Assembly (NCBI GenBank): GCA_023264015.1
Contig: JALQTJ010000013.1
Location: forward strand, 1 to 35,044
DNA: 35,044 bases
Source of the DNA: Flavobacteriaceae bacterium
GTDB taxonomy: Bacteria; Bacteroidota; Bacteroidia; Flavobacteriales; Flavobacteriaceae
Direction: 5' to 3'
The translations under genes were made by a program, and so were the position numbers. The notes below the pieces were generated by a model. That model worked only from the letters and a program-made list of their open reading frames with translations. It searched no databases and was not told the DNA's origin. Each line of letters opens with the position of its first letter. Position 1 is the first letter of the stretch. This document shows positions 25,017 through 34,870 of the stretch, one piece after another.

Positions 25017-25940
25017 ATGCAAAAGTCGGTTTTAGTTATTGGATCTGAGGGACAAATAGGCACTGAATTGTGTGATGCATTAGGGGTTCAAGGGAACAGG
25101 GTAATCCGTGCAGATATCCGCTTACAAACCGATGAAGCGAAGCTGCACTATCAACTAGATGCAACCGATAAAGAGGCCATCGAGCGTATCGTAGAAGAAC
25201 ACGACATCGAGGTAGTATATCTCATGGCTGCAATGCTAAGCGCTACCGCTGAAAAGCATCCGCAAAAGGCGTGGGAACTCAATATGCAAAGCCTATTGCA
25301 CGTGTTGGATCTGGCTAAAGAGAAAAAAATTAAAAAGCTCTTTTGGCCCTCTAGTATTGCAATTTTCGGACCTGATACTCCAAAGAAAAACACTCCGCAA
25401 GAGACCGTGATTCACCCAAGTACAGTTTACGGTATCAGCAAAAGAGCTGGCGAAATGTGGTGTGCTTATTACCATAGCGTTTTCGGTGTCGATGTACGCA
25501 GCCTCAGGTATCCGGGTATCATAAGTTATAAGACAGCTCCAGGCGGAGGTACTACAGATTATGCCATAGAGATTTTTAAATCCGCCAAAGGTCAAGGCCG
25601 TTATACCTCCTTTATTGAAGCCCAAACGATAACTCCCATGATTTATATGAGCGATGCCATCACGGCCACCATTGCCCTAATGGAAGCTCCGGTTGAGTCT
25701 ATTACGGTGCGAACCTCTTATAATCTTGATGGTCTAGCGGTGAGCCCGCAGAAGCTTGAAGAAGAAATCAAAAGGCATCTTCCGGATTTCAAAGTCGACT
25801 ACGCTACCGATTACAGGCAAGCAATTGCCGCTTCATGGCCCGAGAGCATTAATGATGAACTCGCGAGATCGGACTGGGGGTATACCATTTACACCGACTT
25901 TCAGCGCCTTGTCCAAGAGATGCTTACACATATCGAATAG
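25017..25940 (+). CDS. L-threonine 3-dehydrogenase, SDR type
   Basis: An extended short-chain dehydrogenase (NAD-dependent epimerase family) of 307 aa. The Rossmann loop is G9-S-E-G12-Q-I-G15, and the catalytic Tyr/Lys are Y138 and K142 in VYGISKRAGE. The segment PGGGTTDYAIEIF and the later TPMIYMSDAITATIALMEAP are characteristic of the SDR-type threonine dehydrogenases that oxidise L-threonine to 2-amino-3-ketobutyrate. The partner ligase (Kbl) is not in this window. It appears to be monocistronic, since the next gene has its own -7 element. Confidence 0.87.
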   Translation: MQKSVLVIGSEGQIGTELCDALGVQGNRVIRADIRLQTDEAKLHYQLDATDKEAIERIVEEHDIEVVYLMAAMLSATAEKHPQKAWELNMQSLLHVLDLAKEKKIKKLFWPSSIAIFGPDTPKKNTPQETVIHPSTVYGISKRAGEMWCAYYHSVFGVDVRSLRYPGIISYKTAPGGGTTDYAIEIFKSAKGQGRYTSFIEAQTITPMIYMSDAITATIALMEAPVESITVRTSYNLDGLAVSPQKLEEEIKRHLPDFKVDYATDYRQAIAASWPESINDELARSDWGYTIYTDFQRLVQEMLTHIE

Positions 25941-25960
25941 TTCAATCGCCTGAAAGGATG

Positions 25961-25968
25961 TAATTTTG
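25961..25968 (+). promoter_or_regulatory. -7 element for sterol desaturase-family gene
   Basis: TAATTTTG fits TAnnTTTG and is followed by only 4 nt (CACT) before the ATG at 25973, predicting a leaderless mRNA. Confidence 0.55.
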
Positions 25969-25972
25969 CACT

Positions 25973-26851
25973 ATGCTTAGTTCGATTGTGTCCGTTATTT
26001 GGGAGAGCTTTATTGGCACCCTCAACTATTACAAGGCATCGTTTTTATTTGAGGTTCCTTGGCATCAAAACTACGCCTACGGTCTGCTCTTGATTTCGCT
26101 TGTAGTTTGGGGACTCGAAATCGCTTTTCCGTGGAGAAAAAACCAAGCGGTCTTTAGAAAAGATTTCTTCTTAGATCTAGGCCACATGGTGTTCAATTTC
26201 TTTTTATTCTCAGCGGCCATAAGCGGTTTTTATGCCCTTGCTGAAAACGGATTTGCGGCGATCGGAATCCAACTCAACTCCTTCGCATTAATCTCACTTC
26301 AAACACTGCCTGTAGGCATTCAATTGCTGCTTTTTTTTGTGTTGCTTGATTTTGTTCAGTGGGCTACTCACGTCGCATTGCACCGCTTTGAATGGCTCTG
26401 GCGTTTTCATCAGCTTCACCACAGTGTAAAAGAAATGGGGTTTGCCGCACACTTTAGATACCACTGGATGGAGAACGTATTGTACAAGCCGCTGAAGACT
26501 ATTGCAATCATGCTTTTAGGCGGATTCGAGCCTGAACAAGCTTACCTTGTTCACTTTGCAGCAATCACTATTGGGCACCTAAATCACGCCAATTTAGGCT
26601 TCACCTACGGACCTTTGAAATACCTATTGAACAATCCGGTAATGCACCTCTATCACCATGCCAAAGCACTACCCGAGGATCATCCCTACGGGGTAAATTT
26701 TGGGATCAGTTTGAGCATTTGGGATTACTTGTTTAACTCTTCATTTGTTCCAAAAAAAGATCCCCATCTCGAACTGGGTTACGATGGAGATGAAAAGATG
26801 CCAAGCGGATTTTTCAAACAACAGGGCTACGGTTTTAAACAACATTCATGA
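25973..26851 (+). CDS. Sterol desaturase / fatty-acid hydroxylase family membrane protein
   Basis: An integral-membrane di-iron hydroxylase-like protein, 292 aa. Hydrophobic segments lie near residues 30-45, 60-85 and 100-125. Histidine clusters are typical: HVALHRFEWLWRFHQLHHSV (HxxxH and HxxHH) and, later, HLNHANLG and HLYHHAKALP. Family members hydroxylate or desaturate lipids; the substrate here is unknown. It is overlapped by the DUF3109 gene (ATGA) and so forms a two-gene operon with it. Confidence 0.88.
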   Translation: MLSSIVSVIWESFIGTLNYYKASFLFEVPWHQNYAYGLLLISLVVWGLEIAFPWRKNQAVFRKDFFLDLGHMVFNFFLFSAAISGFYALAENGFAAIGIQLNSFALISLQTLPVGIQLLLFFVLLDFVQWATHVALHRFEWLWRFHQLHHSVKEMGFAAHFRYHWMENVLYKPLKTIAIMLLGGFEPEQAYLVHFAAITIGHLNHANLGFTYGPLKYLLNNPVMHLYHHAKALPEDHPYGVNFGISLSIWDYLFNSSFVPKKDPHLELGYDGDEKMPSGFFKQQGYGFKQHS

Positions 26852-27423
26852 TTCAGATTGGCGATACCCTAGTTTCTGACGAACTGCTTTCAGAAGCCTT
26901 TGTTTGCGATCTGAACGCATGTAAAGGAGCCTGTTGTGTTGAAGGAGAGTACGGAGCTCCCCTAGAGCAAGAAGAGGCCGATGAGCTTAAAGAAAAAGCA
27001 GCGCGTATTGCCCCTTACCTGAGTGAGAACGGTCGCAAGGCTATTGCTCAACAGGGTGCCTGGGTCAAAGGAGAAGACGGTGATTTAGAAACCCCTCTGA
27101 TGCAAAGCGGACATTGTGCTTATGTGATAGAGGATGAACATAAGACACTGAAATGCGGCCTAGAACGCGTACATGAAGAAGGGCATATCAATTTCAAAAA
27201 ACCCATCAGTTGTCATTTATATCCGGTACGTGTAAAACGCTACACCTCGTTCGAAGCGGTTAATTACCATCGTTGGAATATCTGCAATCCGGCCTGTTCA
27301 CTCGGAAGCGCTTTGAATACCAAAATCTATGTATTTGTCAAGGAGGCTTTAATTCGAAAATACGGACAAGCCTGGTACGATCAACTAGAAGAAGCAGCGG
27401 CACTTTGGAATAAAAAATCTTAG
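26848..27423 (+). CDS. DUF3109 family cysteine-rich protein
   Basis: A 191-aa protein starting MIQIGDTLVSDELLSEAF with the cluster CDLNACKGACC, then conserved cysteines in GHCAYVI, KCGLERVHEEG, SCHLYPVRVKRY and WNICNPACSLG. The pattern matches DUF3109, a YkgJ-like family thought to bind a metal or an Fe-S cluster (inference from cysteines). There is no signal peptide. It overlaps the upstream hydroxylase by 4 nt. Confidence 0.87.
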   Translation: MIQIGDTLVSDELLSEAFVCDLNACKGACCVEGEYGAPLEQEEADELKEKAARIAPYLSENGRKAIAQQGAWVKGEDGDLETPLMQSGHCAYVIEDEHKTLKCGLERVHEEGHINFKKPISCHLYPVRVKRYTSFEAVNYHRWNICNPACSLGSALNTKIYVFVKEALIRKYGQAWYDQLEEAAALWNKKS

Positions 27424-27570
27424 GCTGTTTAAGGGATTTTTTGAGTCGTTAAAAAAATGAGATCTCGTATCGCAGCGCTGACAAGTGCTCAACTCACATT
27501 TCAACATTTTCTGTTAAAAACTTATCGTTGAACGCCTTCGCAGGCTCTTTCGACGAGGGAGGTATTTTTC

Positions 27571-27578
27571 CATCTTTG
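27571..27578 (+). promoter_or_regulatory. Possible -7 element for nrdBA
   Basis: CATCTTTG differs from TAnnTTTG at its first base and lies 52 nt before the nrdB ATG. A small CCC-GCGA-GGG hairpin follows in the leader. I found no convincing NrdR box in the 207-bp spacer. Confidence 0.35.
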
Positions 27579-27630
27579 TTAGTCCCGCGAGGGGTCAATC
27601 CTGTCTTTAATTTCTAAAATAAATTGCACT

Positions 27631-28620
27631 ATGTCAGCAGCTGTCGAGCCTATTCTACAAGACAATCCAGACCGATTTGTCATCTTTCCTATCCAACATC
27701 ACGATTTGTGGCAATGGTATAAAACCTCTGAGGCCTCTTTTTGGACGGCTGAAGAAATCGATTTGTCTCAAGATGCGAACGACTGGGAAAATAAGCTGAC
27801 CGATGATGAGCGCTATTTTGTAAAACACATTCTCGCTTTCTTCGCAGCCTCTGACGGGATCGTAAACGAAAACCTCGCAGAGAATTTCGTCAACGAAGTG
27901 CAGTATTCAGAAGCCAAGTTCTTTTACGGCTTTCAGATCATGATGGAAAACATTCATTCTGAAACCTATTCGCTTCTTATCGACACCTATGTAAAAGACG
28001 AAAAAGAAAAGAACACCTTGTTCAAGGCCATCGAAAACTTTCCGGCCATCAAGAAGAAAGCCGATTGGGCATTGAAGTGGATTGAGTCTCCGAGCTTTGC
28101 CGAAAGATTGATCGCATTTGCGGCTGTAGAAGGGATTTTCTTCTCAGGAGCATTCTGTTCAATCTTCTGGTTGAAAAAACGCGGACTAATGCCAGGACTT
28201 ACCTTCTCAAACGAACTCATCTCAAGAGACGAAGGGATGCACTGTGACTTCGCGGTTCACCTGCATAACAACCACCTGGTTAACAAAGTGCCTAAAGAGC
28301 GTATCAAAGAAATCATCACCAACGCCCTTGATATTGAGCGCGAGTTCATCACCGAGTCACTGCCAGTGAGTCTCATCGGGATGAATGCCAAGCTGATGAC
28401 ACAATACCTTGAATTCGTTACAGATCGTCTACTCGTTGAGTTGAACTGTGAGAAAGTCTACAATGCGACAAATCCTTTCGACTTCATGGATATGATTTCG
28501 CTTCAAGGAAAGACCAACTTCTTCGAAAAGAAGGTAAGCGAGTACCAAAAAGCTGGAGTCAAGCAACAAGAAAAACAAGCCAAAGAAGAAGATCCGTTCG
28601 CATTCGATGCCGATTTTTAA
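27631..28620 (+). CDS. nrdB: Class Ia ribonucleotide reductase, small subunit
   Basis: Carries the diferric-tyrosyl radical cofactor that starts nucleotide reduction in NrdA. At 329 aa it has the usual length. Metal and radical positions are seen in MENIHSETY: Glu106, His109 and Tyr113 in the E-x2-H-x3-Y spacing of class Ia R2. Further ligands lie in [14 protein letters not shown] and [13 protein letters not shown]. The C-terminus (DPFAFDADF) is the flexible tail that docks on NrdA. nrdA follows 46 nt later, the gene order typical of Bacteroidota. Confidence 0.96.
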   Translation: MSAAVEPILQDNPDRFVIFPIQHHDLWQWYKTSEASFWTAEEIDLSQDANDWENKLTDDERYFVKHILAFFAASDGIVNENLAENFVNEVQYSEAKFFYGFQIMMENIHSETYSLLIDTYVKDEKEKNTLFKAIENFPAIKKKADWALKWIESPSFAERLIAFAAVEGIFFSGAFCSIFWLKKRGLMPGLTFSNELISRDEGMHCDFAVHLHNNHLVNKVPKERIKEIITNALDIEREFITESLPVSLIGMNAKLMTQYLEFVTDRLLVELNCEKVYNATNPFDFMDMISLQGKTNFFEKKVSEYQKAGVKQQEKQAKEEDPFAFDADF

Positions 28621-28666
28621 AATGGAATAAACCTAACTGCCTCATCACCCCTAAGAACCCACAACT

Positions 28667-31117
28667 ATGCAAGTAATTAAAAGAGACGGGCGCCATGAAC
28701 CCGTAATGTTCGACAAAATCACGACACGTATTCAAAAGCTTTGTTACGGATTGAACGAACTCGTTGATCCAGTCAAAGTAGCGATGCGCGTGATTGACGG
28801 GCTTTACGACGGCGTGACCACTTCAGAGCTAGACAACCTAGCAGCCGAGGTAGCGGCAACTATGACGACGACGCATCCAGATTTCGCCCAACTCGCAGCG
28901 CGTATCTCTGTGTCAAACTTGCATAAGAACACCAAAAAATCGTTCTCAGAAACGATGGCAGATCTCTATAATTACGTCAATCCTAGAACCGGAAAGAAGG
29001 GGCCGTTACTCTCGGATGAAGTACACGAAGTTATACAAGCAAATGCCGAACGACTAGACTCAACTATCATTTACGACCGCGACTTCGGATACGATTATTT
29101 TGGATTTAAAACCTTAGAGCGTTCGTATCTACTAAAGATTAACGGTAAGATCGTAGAACGCCCTCAGCACATGTTGATGCGTGTTTCTGTGGGGATACAT
29201 CCGACAGATCTCGATGCTGCCATCGAGACCTACGAGCTCATGTCGAAGCGTTACTTCACGCATGCGACGCCGACCCTGTTTAACTCGGGTACACCAAAAC
29301 CTCAGATGTCTTCGTGTTTCTTGCTCACCATGAAAGACGATAGTATTGATGGCATCTACGACACTTTAAAACAAACGGCAAAGATTTCACAATCGGCCGG
29401 AGGAATAGGTCTATCTATCCACAACGTTCGCGCCACCGGATCATACATCTCGGGCACGAACGGTACGTCTAACGGAATCGTCCCAATGCTTCGCGTGTAC
29501 AATGACACGGCGCGCTACGTAGATCAAGGAGGCGGAAAAAGAAAAGGAAGTTTTGCGATTTATCTCGAGCCATGGCATGCAGATATCTACGACTTCTTAG
29601 ACCTAAAGAAAAACCACGGAAAAGAAGAGATGCGTGCACGCGACCTCTTTTATGCCATGTGGATTCCAGACTTATTCATGAAGCGTGTTGAGGCAAATGC
29701 AGAATGGACCTTAATGTGTCCTAACGAATGTCCGGGTCTTTTTGATAACCACAGTGAAGCCTTCGACGAACTTTACCTCAAATACGAGTCAGAAGGGCGT
29801 GGAAGAAAAACAGTAAAGGCGAGAGATCTCTGGGAAAAAATATTAGAATCTCAAATCGAAACCGGAACGCCGTACATGCTGTACAAAGATGCAGCGAACC
29901 GTAAGAGCAATCAGAAAAACCTCGGAACCATCCGTTCTTCTAACCTCTGTACAGAAATCTTAGAGTATACCTCTGAAGATGAAGTGGCGGTCTGTAATCT
30001 AGCATCTATTGCATTACCGATGTTTGTCAAGGACGGACAATTCGATCACCAAGAACTCTTTGACGTTACCAAACGTGTAACGCGCAACCTCAACAAGGTA
30101 ATCGACCGCAACTACTATCCAGTGAAAGAGGCTGAGAACTCGAATATGAGACACCGTCCTGTGGGTCTTGGAGTACAGGGTTTGGCAGACACTTTCATTA
30201 TGATGCGCCTACCCTTCACCTCTGACGAAGCTAAGACGCTCAATCAAGAGATCTTTGAGACCCTCTATTTTGCTGCGGTAACCGCATCTATGGAGATGGC
30301 CAAAGAAGAAGGTCCTTATAGCAGCTTCAAAGGATCTCCTATCTCAGAAGGGAAGTTCCAATACGAGCTTTGGGGAATCAAAGACGAAGATCTTTCAGGT
30401 CGTTGGGACTGGGAAGGTCTTAGAAAGCAAGTCCTTAAAAATGGAGTGCGCAACTCGCTACTAGTAGCGCCAATGCCTACGGCTTCAACTTCTCAGATAC
30501 TAGGAAACAACGAGTGTTTCGAGCCATATACCTCAAACCTTTATACCCGCCGTGTACTCTCAGGAGAATTTATCGTGGTGAACAAGCATCTCCTTCACGA
30601 TCTCGTAGAACGCGGATTATGGAACGAGGCGATGAAGCAAGAATTGATGCGTGCAAACGGATCAGTGCAACACATTGACGGTATTCCGGAAGATCTCAAA
30701 GAACTCTACAAGACCGCTTGGGAGCTCAGCATGAAAGATATCATCGACATGAGCCGTCAGCGCGGATACTTCATTGATCAGTCGCAATCGCTGAACTTGT
30801 TCATGGAGAATGCGAACTTTAGTAAACTTACCTCGATGCACTTCTATGCATGGAAGAGCGGACTTAAAACAGGAATGTACTACCTAAGAACAAAGGCTGC
30901 TACCGATGCGATCAAGTTTACCCTTGACAACACCAAGAAGAGCGCTCCAGTTGAGGTTACTGCAGAGGCAACCGTTAAAACGGCAAAGCAGGATGAAAAA
31001 TCGATTCGCGAACAAGAGGTAGATATTCAGCCGATGAGCGAAGAAGAAATGAAGGCCCTTATTGCTAAAGCCAAAGAAGGACAGGGCGACGACGATTGTT
31101 TAATGTGTGGATCTTAA
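28667..31117 (+). CDS. nrdA: Class Ia ribonucleotide reductase, large subunit
   Basis: Reduces ribonucleoside diphosphates to deoxyribonucleotides. The 816 aa start with an ATP-cone allosteric domain ([22 protein letters not shown]). The catalytic barrel follows with the cysteine segment SSCFLL, the NLCTEI and [13 protein letters not shown] segments, and [19 protein letters not shown]. The C-terminal CLMC (Cys811, Cys814) is the thioredoxin-linked re-reduction pair. It pairs with the upstream nrdB and ends in a strong terminator. Confidence 0.96.
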   Translation: MQVIKRDGRHEPVMFDKITTRIQKLCYGLNELVDPVKVAMRVIDGLYDGVTTSELDNLAAEVAATMTTTHPDFAQLAARISVSNLHKNTKKSFSETMADLYNYVNPRTGKKGPLLSDEVHEVIQANAERLDSTIIYDRDFGYDYFGFKTLERSYLLKINGKIVERPQHMLMRVSVGIHPTDLDAAIETYELMSKRYFTHATPTLFNSGTPKPQMSSCFLLTMKDDSIDGIYDTLKQTAKISQSAGGIGLSIHNVRATGSYISGTNGTSNGIVPMLRVYNDTARYVDQGGGKRKGSFAIYLEPWHADIYDFLDLKKNHGKEEMRARDLFYAMWIPDLFMKRVEANAEWTLMCPNECPGLFDNHSEAFDELYLKYESEGRGRKTVKARDLWEKILESQIETGTPYMLYKDAANRKSNQKNLGTIRSSNLCTEILEYTSEDEVAVCNLASIALPMFVKDGQFDHQELFDVTKRVTRNLNKVIDRNYYPVKEAENSNMRHRPVGLGVQGLADTFIMMRLPFTSDEAKTLNQEIFETLYFAAVTASMEMAKEEGPYSSFKGSPISEGKFQYELWGIKDEDLSGRWDWEGLRKQVLKNGVRNSLLVAPMPTASTSQILGNNECFEPYTSNLYTRRVLSGEFIVVNKHLLHDLVERGLWNEAMKQELMRANGSVQHIDGIPEDLKELYKTAWELSMKDIIDMSRQRGYFIDQSQSLNLFMENANFSKLTSMHFYAWKSGLKTGMYYLRTKAATDAIKFTLDNTKKSAPVEVTAEATVKTAKQDEKSIREQEVDIQPMSEEEMKALIAKAKEGQGDDDCLMCGS

Positions 31118-31157
31118 TCATTGATTGGATACAACTGCACAGGACTAACCACCAAAC

Positions 31158-31186
31158 AAAAAACCCCGCCATTGGCGGGGTTTTTT
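31158..31186. terminator. Bidirectional terminator between nrdA and GMC cluster
   Basis: CCCCGCC (31164-31170), loop ATT, GGCGGGG (31174-31180), flanked by an A-run on the left and TTTTTT on the right. It serves nrdA on the plus strand and the convergent small-subunit gene on the minus strand. Confidence 0.93.
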
Positions 31187-31205
31187 ATAATCACATTCTT
31201 AAAGC

Positions 31206-31781
31206 TTATTCGGCCCAAGCGACTCCACCTGTAAGTGTATCTAGATCGTCACAAGGGATGTACTCACCAGGCACTGGTAAGTAGGCGAGAACGTTTTCTC
31301 CGACGTATTCAGAGCTTTTATAGGCATCAATTACCATACCTCTGAATTGTCCGGCAAAACCGTAGGCTTCCCCATCTATAGCGTCGGTGCGCTCTCCATA
31401 AAGAGCTTGGTAAGCCTCGTCAATTTGGGCTTCACTTACGCTTGATAAAGAAGATGCACCTGAGATCGAGAGAATCGCAGCAGTGAAAGCGTCGAATCCT
31501 TTTCTAACACGTGCTTTTGCCTCTTCATTGTAAGTCTCAGCAATCAACTTATCCATGAACACATGAACGTTTACTTCAGAGGCAGACGGAGTGTCTGTTT
31601 TCGGAAGCAATACATCCACAGCTTTGGTCAAGAAAGATCCCTCTTCTGCACTAAAATAAGCAGGGGTCCAACTTGCGGTATCAACTGATCCACAGCTTTC
31701 GAGAATCGAAATAACTGTTGGGGTGGCTACGGCAAATCCGAAGGCCTTTCCGATGTTCTTAAGGGCTATTCTTCTTTCCAT
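31206..31781 (-). CDS. Gluconate 2-dehydrogenase subunit 3 family protein
   Basis: The small subunit that accompanies GMC-type sugar dehydrogenases. The 191 aa begin MERRIALKNIGKAFGF, a twin-arginine (Tat) signal, and then ISILESCGS, a plausible lipobox, so it is probably exported and anchored. The rest matches the helical subunit-3 domain. Its ATG overlaps the stop of the GMC gene (TAATG), so the pair is translationally coupled; the large subunit lacks its own signal and could be exported together with this one (inference). Confidence 0.87.
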   Translation of the reverse strand: MERRIALKNIGKAFGFAVATPTVISILESCGSVDTASWTPAYFSAEEGSFLTKAVDVLLPKTDTPSASEVNVHVFMDKLIAETYNEEAKARVRKGFDAFTAAILSISGASSLSSVSEAQIDEAYQALYGERTDAIDGEAYGFAGQFRGMVIDAYKSSEYVGENVLAYLPVPGEYIPCDDLDTLTGGVAWAE

Positions 31782-33499
31782 TATATATTTCCGTTTTTAA
31801 GTTCAGAAACCGCGTGGTTTGCGGCACGTGCTGTAAAGGCCATATAAGTAAGAGATGGATTCACACAGGCAGCAGAGGCCATAAATGATCCGTCAGTTAC
31901 ATAAACGTTTTTACATGCGTGAACTTGGTTATGACCATTGAGTACTGAAGTCTTAGGATCGCGACCCATACGTGCTGTACCCATCTCGTGGATACCAAGA
32001 CCTAAGGCGTATGGACGATCGTAAGGCGTAATGTTCTTGGCTCCTGCAACTTCAAGCATTTTAACGGCTTGATCTTGCATGTCCTTACGCATCGCATATT
32101 CGTTCTCTCCAATTTCTGCATTGAATCGGGCGGTCGGAAGACCCCATTGATCTAAGTTGTCATAGTCGAGTACGAAACGGTTGTCTTCGTTCGGAAGCAC
32201 CTCACCAAAGGCTAAGAAGTTCGCAGTCCATTTTCCTGGATCCAGAATGGCATCTTTAAGTTGAGAACCGTACTTGGCCTCAGCAACCAATTCAGAGATA
32301 TCACCGCGACCTCCACCACCTTGGTAGCCGTATCCGCGTTTAAACTCTTTCATATTGGTATTACCTCCAATATTTCTGAATCGTGGAACGTACCATCCGT
32401 TTGGACGTCTTCCTTTGTAGTACTTGTCTTCGTAACCTTCAAAGGTTCCAGCCGCTCCTACTAAGAAGTGGTGGTCCATGATGTTTCTACCCAGCTGACC
32501 TGAGTCGTTACCTAAACCATTAGGGAAACGATCAGAACGCGAATTCATCAAAATTGAAGTAGATCCGATGGCTGAAGCACACAAGAAAATTACCTTCGCT
32601 TTGAAAACGAATTCTTCTTTGGTTTCAGCATCGATGACTTTAACACCGGTAGCCTTCTGCGTATCAGCATCGTAAATCACCTCACTTACAATTGAATCAG
32701 CGCGCAAGGTTAAGTTCCCGGTACGCTCAGCTACAGGTAATGTAGAAGAAAGGCTGCTGAAATAGGCTCCAAAAGGGCATCCTCTCACACAGCGGTTACG
32801 GTATTGGCAACGGATACGTCCGTCTCCATCAAATTTCTTATCGCTTGTGATGTGAGCCACACGCCCAGAAGTCACCACTCGGTCTTCGAATGCCGCTTCA
32901 ACGCGCTCACGAACGTCTTGCTCTACACAGTTTAATGGCATAGCAGGTTCGAACTCACTATCTGGAAGTTGTGGTAGGTTAAGGGCCTCACCCGAAACAC
33001 TGATAAACTTCTCTACCTTAGAATACCAAGGTGCAATGTCTTTGTAGCGAACTGGCCAGTCTACCCCAATACCTTCGCGACCATTGGCCTCAAAATCGAT
33101 ATCACTGTGACGGTACACTTGGCGTCCCCACATGATTGAACGTCCACCCACGTGGTATCCACGCATCCAGTCGAAACGCTTGTCTTCGCTGTAGGGGTGT
33201 TTAATATCATCAACAAACCAATGCGAGCTCGCAAACCCAGTCGTGTAACCTGTGCGCGCTTGCTTTTGTTGACGCTCTTGACTCTCTAGGGTTGGTCGTC
33301 CCCCATTTGGCATATCCCATTTGTCAAGGTTAGCCGTTGGATAGTCTTCGCGGTGCTTCTTCATTGGTCCGCGCTCAAGCACAAGGGTCTTCAAACCATT
33401 CTCGCACAACTCTTTAGCAGCCCAGCCTCCGCTGATACCAGAGCCGACTACTATCGCGTCGTACGATTCTTGCTCTTCATTGAAATAAAATTTGCTCAT
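31781..33499 (-). CDS. GMC family FAD-dependent oxidoreductase
   Basis: A glucose-methanol-choline type oxidoreductase of 572 aa. The FAD-binding motif is G19-x-G21-x-x-G24 in IVVGSGISGGWAAKEL, followed by VLERGP. The catalytic His lies in HEMGTARMG and the catalytic Asn in CVNPSLTYMAFTARAA near the C-terminus. Members with a subunit-3 partner oxidise sugars or glycosides, some to 3-keto sugars. It has no signal peptide of its own. The AT-rich divergent spacer (33500-33637) separates it from the MFS permease. Confidence 0.9.
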   Translation of the reverse strand: MSKFYFNEEQESYDAIVVGSGISGGWAAKELCENGLKTLVLERGPMKKHREDYPTANLDKWDMPNGGRPTLESQERQQKQARTGYTTGFASSHWFVDDIKHPYSEDKRFDWMRGYHVGGRSIMWGRQVYRHSDIDFEANGREGIGVDWPVRYKDIAPWYSKVEKFISVSGEALNLPQLPDSEFEPAMPLNCVEQDVRERVEAAFEDRVVTSGRVAHITSDKKFDGDGRIRCQYRNRCVRGCPFGAYFSSLSSTLPVAERTGNLTLRADSIVSEVIYDADTQKATGVKVIDAETKEEFVFKAKVIFLCASAIGSTSILMNSRSDRFPNGLGNDSGQLGRNIMDHHFLVGAAGTFEGYEDKYYKGRRPNGWYVPRFRNIGGNTNMKEFKRGYGYQGGGGRGDISELVAEAKYGSQLKDAILDPGKWTANFLAFGEVLPNEDNRFVLDYDNLDQWGLPTARFNAEIGENEYAMRKDMQDQAVKMLEVAGAKNITPYDRPYALGLGIHEMGTARMGRDPKTSVLNGHNQVHACKNVYVTDGSFMASAACVNPSLTYMAFTARAANHAVSELKNGNI

Positions 33500-33637
33500 T
33501 GTTTTTCAATAGTTTAGTTGGTCCAATTTATAGAAAGCAGCCTAATTTTTCTACATTTAGTTCGTTTTACTTCAAAATTTAACGATTTAACCGCAAAATT
33601 TTTAGCATTTTACATTCTTGTTTGAAAATCTAACCTT

Positions 33638-34864
33638 ATGAAAACTACAACTCGAATTCAACTCTCCTTTATGATGTTCCTCGAATTCTTTATTTGGGGA
33701 GGATGGTTTGTTACCATGGGAATCTTTTTGCCTAGCACATTAAACGCGAGTGGTGCCGAAAGCGCATTGGCCTATTCAACTCAATCATGGGGAGCCATCA
33801 TCGCTCCGTTCATCATCGGTCTCATCGCTGACCGCTACTTCAACGCCGAGCGCATTTTGGGAGTATTGCACCTTTTAGGAGCCGTACTTATGTATCAGAT
33901 GGCAACGGCTGAGAATTTTGCAGTCTTCTATCCCTATGTACTAGGATACATGATCGCCTACATGCCGACATTGGCACTAGTGAATTCAGTTTCGTTCAAT
34001 CAAATGACCAATCCAGCAACCGAATTCTCTCCGATACGTGTATTCGGAACAATCGGATGGATTATCGCTGGATTATCAATCAGTTATATATTCAAGTGGG
34101 ATTCACCTGACGCTATTGCGAATGGAGCGCTGCGCAATACCTTTTTAATGACAGGGGTAGCTTCGCTCATTCTCGGAATCTTTAGCTTCACCCTTCCTAA
34201 GACTCCGCCAAAAGGCAAGCAAGAAGAAGTTACGGTAAGTGGGATTCTAGGTCTTGACGCCCTCAAACTCTTAAAGGATCGTAACTTCTTGGTATTCTTT
34301 GTTTCGTCGGTACTTATTTGTATCCCATTGGCTTTCTACTACCAACACGCCGCCCAATTCTTAGGTGAGATTTCAGTAGAAAATCCTGCAGGTAAAATGA
34401 CTATCGGACAGATCTCAGAAGTACTTTTCATGCTCTTACTCCCGGTATTCTTTACACGTTTTGGCTTTAAGAAAACCATATTGGTAGGAATGCTCGCATG
34501 GACGATTCGCTATTTCTTATTCTCAATTGGAGATGCAGGTTCTGGTGTTTATCTACTCCTAATCGGTATTGCCCTGCATGGAATCTGTTACGACTTCTTC
34601 TTTGTTTCGGGTCAGATTTATACCGATTCAAAGGCAGGCGACAGTGTTAAGAGCGCTGCTCAAGGACTCATTACCTTGGCAACTTACGGGGTAGGTATGC
34701 TCATTGGTTTTGCGATCGCCGGACAGATTACTGACGCTTACGCTCTTGCAGATGGAGGACACGATTGGAAACAAATCTGGACCTTCCCAGCCTTATTTGC
34801 CATTGGGGTTTTTGCTCTTTTTGCAATATTTTTCAAGAAAGAAAAAGTAGCCTATAAATCATAA
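33638..34864 (+). CDS. MFS permease, nucleoside/sugar symporter-like
   Basis: A 12-helix inner-membrane transporter of 408 aa. The N-terminus MTTTRIQ-like start leads into FLEFFIWGGWFVTMGIFLP, and APFIIGLIADRYF in the first cytoplasmic loop is typical of the NupG-like nucleoside:H+ symporter branch of the MFS. The gene context (GMC oxidoreductase and a Gfo/Idh/MocA enzyme) makes a sugar, glycoside or nucleoside plausible as substrate. The next gene starts 6 nt after its stop. Confidence 0.88.
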   Translation: MKTTTRIQLSFMMFLEFFIWGGWFVTMGIFLPSTLNASGAESALAYSTQSWGAIIAPFIIGLIADRYFNAERILGVLHLLGAVLMYQMATAENFAVFYPYVLGYMIAYMPTLALVNSVSFNQMTNPATEFSPIRVFGTIGWIIAGLSISYIFKWDSPDAIANGALRNTFLMTGVASLILGIFSFTLPKTPPKGKQEEVTVSGILGLDALKLLKDRNFLVFFVSSVLICIPLAFYYQHAAQFLGEISVENPAGKMTIGQISEVLFMLLLPVFFTRFGFKKTILVGMLAWTIRYFLFSIGDAGSGVYLLLIGIALHGICYDFFFVSGQIYTDSKAGDSVKSAAQGLITLATYGVGMLIGFAIAGQITDAYALADGGHDWKQIWTFPALFAIGVFALFAIFFKKEKVAYKS

Positions 34865-34870
34865 AACACT

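Noticed and set aside
27424-27630. NrdR box or riboswitch before nrdB
   Set aside because: No NrdR-like palindrome pair was found. Only a 6-bp hairpin and a CCC-GCGA-GGG mini-hairpin are seen, too little for a call.
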